From assembly GCA_013289985.1 (NCBI GenBank), contig JABCYW010000013.1:1-64000 (forward strand): DNA of 64,000 nt. Reading direction: 5' to 3'. The notes beneath the pieces were generated by a model. It saw only the letters and a program-made list of their open reading frames with translations, had not been told where the DNA came from and did no database searches. Positions 60,575-64,000 of the stretch are shown in pieces; position 1 is the first letter of the stretch, and each line of letters starts with the position of its first letter. A program made the position numbers and the translations under genes. Origin of the DNA: Betaproteobacteria bacterium. GTDB lineage: Bacteria; Pseudomonadota; Gammaproteobacteria; Burkholderiales; Burkholderiaceae_C.

Positions 60575-61692
60575 GCGGTCACCGAGCGGAAGACCTGGCC
60601 GGGTGCCAGGCGCGTGCTCGGAAAGCCGGCGTGGTTGGGGCTGTCCGGCAAATGCTGGGTCTCGAAGGCAAGCCCGTCGTGCCGCTGGTAGGCGATGCCC
60701 TCGCTGCCGACCTCGCTCCCGTCGAAGCCATTGCCGCTGTTGAACTGCGCGGACGGCTCCGTGGAGCTGATTTCCAGACGGCGGCCGCTGCCCAGCTCAT
60801 CCACGCGCAGCACCGGCCGCAAGCGACTGTCCCAACGCGCGAACAGGAGGCTGTGGTCGAAGCCTGCGGGTTGGCCAAGCAGCGCGTCACCGGCGGCAAG
60901 CCGCGCCGCGACCGACACCGGATGCGAGAAGTCGAGCACGGTGCCTTGCACGGGCGCGAGCTCGCCGGTCGGAATGCGCAGGGCATCGGTGACTGCGTAG
61001 CGGTCCGCGGCGATGCTGAAGCGATGCTGCGCCAGGCCATGCGCGCCGGCGCCGGCCAGGTTGAAGAACACATGGTTGGTCGGATTGAGCACCGTCGGCG
61101 CATCCGTGGTGGCCGTGTACTCGATGCGGAACTCGTTGCGGTGACGCATCAGGCGATAGGTCGCCAGAAGGCGAAGTCGGCCCGGGAATCGCTGGTCGCC
61201 GGCAGGGCTGTCCATCTCGTAGACCGAGCCGAGCGAAGCGGGGGCTGAGAAGTCACGGCGCCGCCAGACCCGCTTGTCATAGCCGTCCGGGTCGGCGTGC
61301 AGATAGACGCCCTTGGCATTGGCCTGCAGCTGCACTTCATGCCCGTCCAGAGAGAACCTGGCCGCGCCGATGCGGCCGGCGTAGCGCCCCATGACTGCGC
61401 CGTAGCGATGATGGGTGACCTCGAGCGCGGCCAGCGTGGGCAGGCTCAGCACGACGTTGAGCGGCTGGCCATGTCGATCCGGCACCACGATGGCGGTCAG
61501 GGTCGCGCCGTAGTCGACGTAGTCCACCTGCATGCCCAGAGCGTTGCGCAGCACCACCTTCTGCACCGTCGAGCCGCTGCGCGTGAGGCCCCAGTCCTGC
61601 ACCTGCACGTCATCGGGCCGGATGGCCCCGGTGCCCAGGGCGAGCGAGAGGAATTGGCCAGTTGCCACGCCAGCCAATGTCCTCGTGCGCAT
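60511..61692 (-). CDS. aldose 1-epimerase, probably exported
   Basis: This 393-residue protein is a galactose mutarotase: VDYGATLTAIVVPDRHG, GAVMGRYAGRI, catalytic His in PTNHVFFNLAG, FDHSLLFA, and the active-site Glu region GLAFETQHLPDSPNHAGFPS. The N-terminus (RTLAGVATGQFLSLALGTG) is hydrophobic and could be a signal peptide, which would place it in the periplasm. It starts two bases after the TonB receptor stop, so it is co-transcribed with the receptor and likely interconverts anomers of the imported sugar. Confidence 0.88.
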   Translation of the reverse strand: MRTRTLAGVATGQFLSLALGTGAIRPDDVQVQDWGLTRSGSTVQKVVLRNALGMQVDYVDYGATLTAIVVPDRHGQPLNVVLSLPTLAALEVTHHRYGAVMGRYAGRIGAARFSLDGHEVQLQANAKGVYLHADPDGYDKRVWRRRDFSAPASLGSVYEMDSPAGDQRFPGRLRLLATYRLMRHRNEFRIEYTATTDAPTVLNPTNHVFFNLAGAGAHGLAQHRFSIAADRYAVTDALRIPTGELAPVQGTVLDFSHPVSVAARLAAGDALLGQPAGFDHSLLFARWDSRLRPVLRVDELGSGRRLEISSTEPSAQFNSGNGFDGSEVGSEGIAYQRHDGLAFETQHLPDSPNHAGFPSTRLAPGQVFRSVTAYRFSTLPERSAMTSRGINAP

Positions 61693-61694
61693 CG

Positions 61695-64000
61695 TCAGAA
61701 CTTCATGTCGAAGCGCACGGACTCGTAGCGCCAGGCGTCGCGCGCCGGCGTCCACGTCGTGGTGGCGACGGTGACCGGCGGGTTCGGTGCCTTGGCGTTC
61801 CAGCTGCCCAGGCCGGTGAAGCCGGTCAGCGCGTAGTGCCGGTTGAACACGTTGTTGACGAAGAAGCTGAGCCGGTACTTTTCGGCGTTGTCCTTGAAGC
61901 CGAAGCCGAGATTGAGAATACCGACCGCAGGCGCCTCGAGCGACGGATCCTGGTTGATGTTGGTCATCACCTTGCTCTGGTAGCGCCAAGTCCCCGTGAA
62001 GAATTCCTTCAATGCGTCATCCAGCGCGAGGTCGTACTGGCCCGAGACTGTCGCCTTGTACTTCGGCGCATTCGGCATCACGCCGCCCGCCAGGTTCTGG
62101 ACGTTCTGGCCGCCGTACGCGGGGTCCTTCAGCTGGCAGGCGGCATTGAAGCCCCCATTGGTCGTCGCGGCCACGGCGTAGCACGGCGCGTTGGGCCACT
62201 TGGTGACCGTCGCCACGGTGTAGGCGAAGTTGGCGCTGAAGAGGAAGGCGGGCGTGATCAGCCCTGCGATGTCGGCTTCGAGGCCATGCGTCTGCACGCC
62301 GCCGATGCTGTTCAGGCGGGTCACATAGGTCGTCGTGCCGGGCAGGTAGCTGCCCGAGTTCTGCTGGTAGTCGTCGAAGATCGACTTGAAGGCCGCCAGG
62401 TTGACGGTCAGCCGGTTCTCGAAGAAGTTGCCCTTCATGCCCAGCTCGATCGTCTTGCCCCTCTCGGAATGCACCGGCTGTTGTACCGCCGTGGCGGCGT
62501 TCAGGCTGCTGGTGATGTCGTAGGCCTCGCCCTTGTAGCCGGTCGCGCCCATCACGTAGGCCATCAGGCCGCGTGTGAACTGATGCTGGTAGCTGAGCTT
62601 GCCGGTGGTCGAATTCTCCCCATTGCCGCGGCTCGAGAACTCGGACGTCGGCGTCCAGGCGACGGGCGGGGCGGCGCCGAGCTGCATGTCGTAGCCGGAA
62701 ATCTGCCTGTTGAAGCGGAGCCCGCCCAAGACGGTGTCATCCGGCGTGATGGCGTAGCTGACCTGGCCGAACACGGCCGTGTTGCGGTTGTAGGTGCTGC
62801 CGTAGTATTGGACCGGCGTCGTCAACGCGATGCCGTTGTACCCGCGCACGAAGTGGCGGTCGACGACGTTCTCGCCGAACCAGAGGCCCGCCACGTAGCG
62901 CCACTTCCCGGCATCGGGCGACGTGAGCCGGAGTTCCTCGCTGTTGGACTTGATGTCGTACTGGCCGTACTGCACGTAGCCTGCGTCGACGCCGGCGGGC
63001 TTCCCGTTGGCCAGCGGGTAGTACTCCAGCGTCGGCACATCGACGAAGTCCTGGTCGCGGTAGTCGTTGGCCGTGTAGTGCTCCGTCGAGGTGATGGAAG
63101 TCAGCGCCGTGCCGTCGGGGAAATCGTAGTTGACCCGCAGGCCGATACCCCTGTCGTTGGACGTCAGACCCGTCGGGTAGTCGTTGCGGATGTCGCGGTT
63201 GTCCGGTCCGATGGGAATGCCCGAAAGGAGTTGAGACGCCGGCAAGTTGGAGACGTTGGACAGCAGCGCGCCTTGGATGGGCGTGAAGCTCGTGGGCACC
63301 AGAACACAGCAGTTCGCGACCGTGTGGTTGTAGCGCGGCGAGAGCTGAACCTCCAGCTCCTGCGTCGGACGCCAGACCAGCTTGCCCATGAAGGTCTTCC
63401 CCGACGAGCCGTTGACCCACCCGCCCGTGGTCAGGTTGCGCACGTTGCCCTCGAAGTCGTCGTCGCTGGCGGCGATGCGAAAGCCGATGGTGTCGGAGAC
63501 ATTGCCCCCGTACGACAGGCTGGTCCGGTACTCGCGGTCAGTCGTGAGCATCCCGCTCACGGCGCCATGCAGCGGGCCGCCGACCGGCTCCGTGATGATG
63601 TTGACGGCGCCGGCGATGGACGCCTTGCCATAGAGCGTGCTCTGCGGGCCTTTGATGATTTCGATCCGCGCGGCGTCGGCCAGATCCTTGAACGCCATGA
63701 ACTGCAGGCCCATGGGAATGTCGTCCACCGTGACCGACACGTCGGATTCGACGCCGATGCCGATCGAGCTGGTGCCGATGCCGCGCATGTTGATGCCGTT
63801 GTTGGCCGGCGTCGTGCCATAGGTGATGCTCAGCGCCGGCGACAGCAGCGCAATGTCGTCGAAGCTTCGGACGTTGTTGCGTTGCAGGTCTTCGGTGTTC
63901 ATCACGGAGATGGCCAGGGGAACCTGCTCGAGCCGTTCAACACGCTTGTTGGCGGTGATGATCACGGTGGCGAGTGCGTTGCGCTCGCCACCCGTGCTCG
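61695..64000 (-). CDS. TonB-dependent outer-membrane receptor, 5' end outside window
   Basis: At least 768 residues are visible. The frame is still open at the right edge (upstream sequence reads STGGERNALATVIITANKR), so the start lies beyond. The TonB-box-proximal TANKRVERLEQVPLAISV and plug motifs (MRGIGTSSIGIGVESDVSVTVDDIPMG, IEIIKGPQSTLYGKASIAGAVNIIT) are followed by a long barrel ending NVFNRHYALTGF and YESVRFDMKF. It belongs to the group often annotated for complex carbohydrates or aromatics. It is two bases from the epimerase gene and near the uronate genes, so an oligouronate or sugar ligand is likely. Confidence 0.92.
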   Translation of the reverse strand, partial: STGGERNALATVIITANKRVERLEQVPLAISVMNTEDLQRNNVRSFDDIALLSPALSITYGTTPANNGINMRGIGTSSIGIGVESDVSVTVDDIPMGLQFMAFKDLADAARIEIIKGPQSTLYGKASIAGAVNIITEPVGGPLHGAVSGMLTTDREYRTSLSYGGNVSDTIGFRIAASDDDFEGNVRNLTTGGWVNGSSGKTFMGKLVWRPTQELEVQLSPRYNHTVANCCVLVPTSFTPIQGALLSNVSNLPASQLLSGIPIGPDNRDIRNDYPTGLTSNDRGIGLRVNYDFPDGTALTSITSTEHYTANDYRDQDFVDVPTLEYYPLANGKPAGVDAGYVQYGQYDIKSNSEELRLTSPDAGKWRYVAGLWFGENVVDRHFVRGYNGIALTTPVQYYGSTYNRNTAVFGQVSYAITPDDTVLGGLRFNRQISGYDMQLGAAPPVAWTPTSEFSSRGNGENSTTGKLSYQHQFTRGLMAYVMGATGYKGEAYDITSSLNAATAVQQPVHSERGKTIELGMKGNFFENRLTVNLAAFKSIFDDYQQNSGSYLPGTTTYVTRLNSIGGVQTHGLEADIAGLITPAFLFSANFAYTVATVTKWPNAPCYAVAATTNGGFNAACQLKDPAYGGQNVQNLAGGVMPNAPKYKATVSGQYDLALDDALKEFFTGTWRYQSKVMTNINQDPSLEAPAVGILNLGFGFKDNAEKYRLSFFVNNVFNRHYALTGFTGLGSWNAKAPNPPVTVATTTWTPARDAWRYESVRFDMKF

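Noticed and set aside
1-64000. CRISPR arrays, tRNA or rRNA genes
   Set aside because: No regularly spaced repeats and no cloverleaf or rRNA-like conserved stretches were noticed on reading both strands.

Overview
The window is GC-rich Gram-negative DNA: two TonB-dependent receptors, a trimeric-type porin, exported lipoproteins and Tat-type leaders are present. Gene content (DctA, Porin_4-type porin, BKACE and intradiol dioxygenase genes, Reg_prop/Y_Y_Y sensor kinases, udh/gudD) suggests a catabolically versatile betaproteobacterium of the Burkholderiales; this is inferred from gene content only. No rRNA, tRNA, CRISPR array, intact insertion sequence or prophage gene was seen. | Layout. (1) 1-11476: a divergent glycan-use locus. 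The left arm has a ROK sugar kinase (cut by the edge) and an AgaS-type SIS isomerase/deaminase. The right arm has a secreted GH31 glycosidase with C-terminal carbohydrate-binding modules, an Oar-like TonB receptor and two DUF3472/ricin-lectin proteins. (2) 11540-16319: a stand-alone M17 N-terminal-domain protein, a DUF1275 membrane protein, a porin and DctA. (3) 16422-21584: a five-gene catabolic operon (cupin, MDR reductase, BKACE, SDR, intradiol dioxygenase) divergent from a LacI regulator. Three near-identical palindromes (GGCAATCGATTGCC type) tie the operon, the regulator and dctA into one regulon. (4) 21586-28785: a propeller sensor kinase, a decayed marR copy and a 1199-residue lectin-cytochrome c lipoprotein; two identical 38-bp direct repeats bracket the last two. 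(5) 28899-34802: a YcaC-like hydrolase, a FAD hydroxylase and a three-subunit molybdenum hydroxylase with a triheme cytochrome, a layout typical of N-heteroaromatic ring oxidation. (6) 34851-49093: a large signalling locus with two Reg_prop sensor kinases, three LuxR-type response regulators and a seven-gene effector run. Three of its promoter regions share a motif of the form CTACCWCC-W-TTTGTRTA. (7) 49237-54075: a Dps-like protein, a cNMP-binding thioredoxin-reductase-like flavoprotein with a UBP zinc finger partner, a MarR/SDR divergent pair and a DUF2630 protein. (8) 54137-64000: a hexuronate locus with an SSS transporter, uronate dehydrogenase (udh), glucarate dehydratase (gudD), a LacI regulator with its palindromic operator, KDG kinase, aldose epimerase and a second TonB receptor (cut by the right edge). 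| The outer regions read as scavenging loci: an outer-membrane receptor plus secreted enzymes or an inner-membrane transporter, with catabolic enzymes and local repressors. The centre is dominated by redox catabolism and one-component or two-component sensing. The least familiar parts are the 34.8-49.1 kb signalling/effector locus with its repeated promoter motif, and the lectin-cytochrome fusion between 38-bp repeats.
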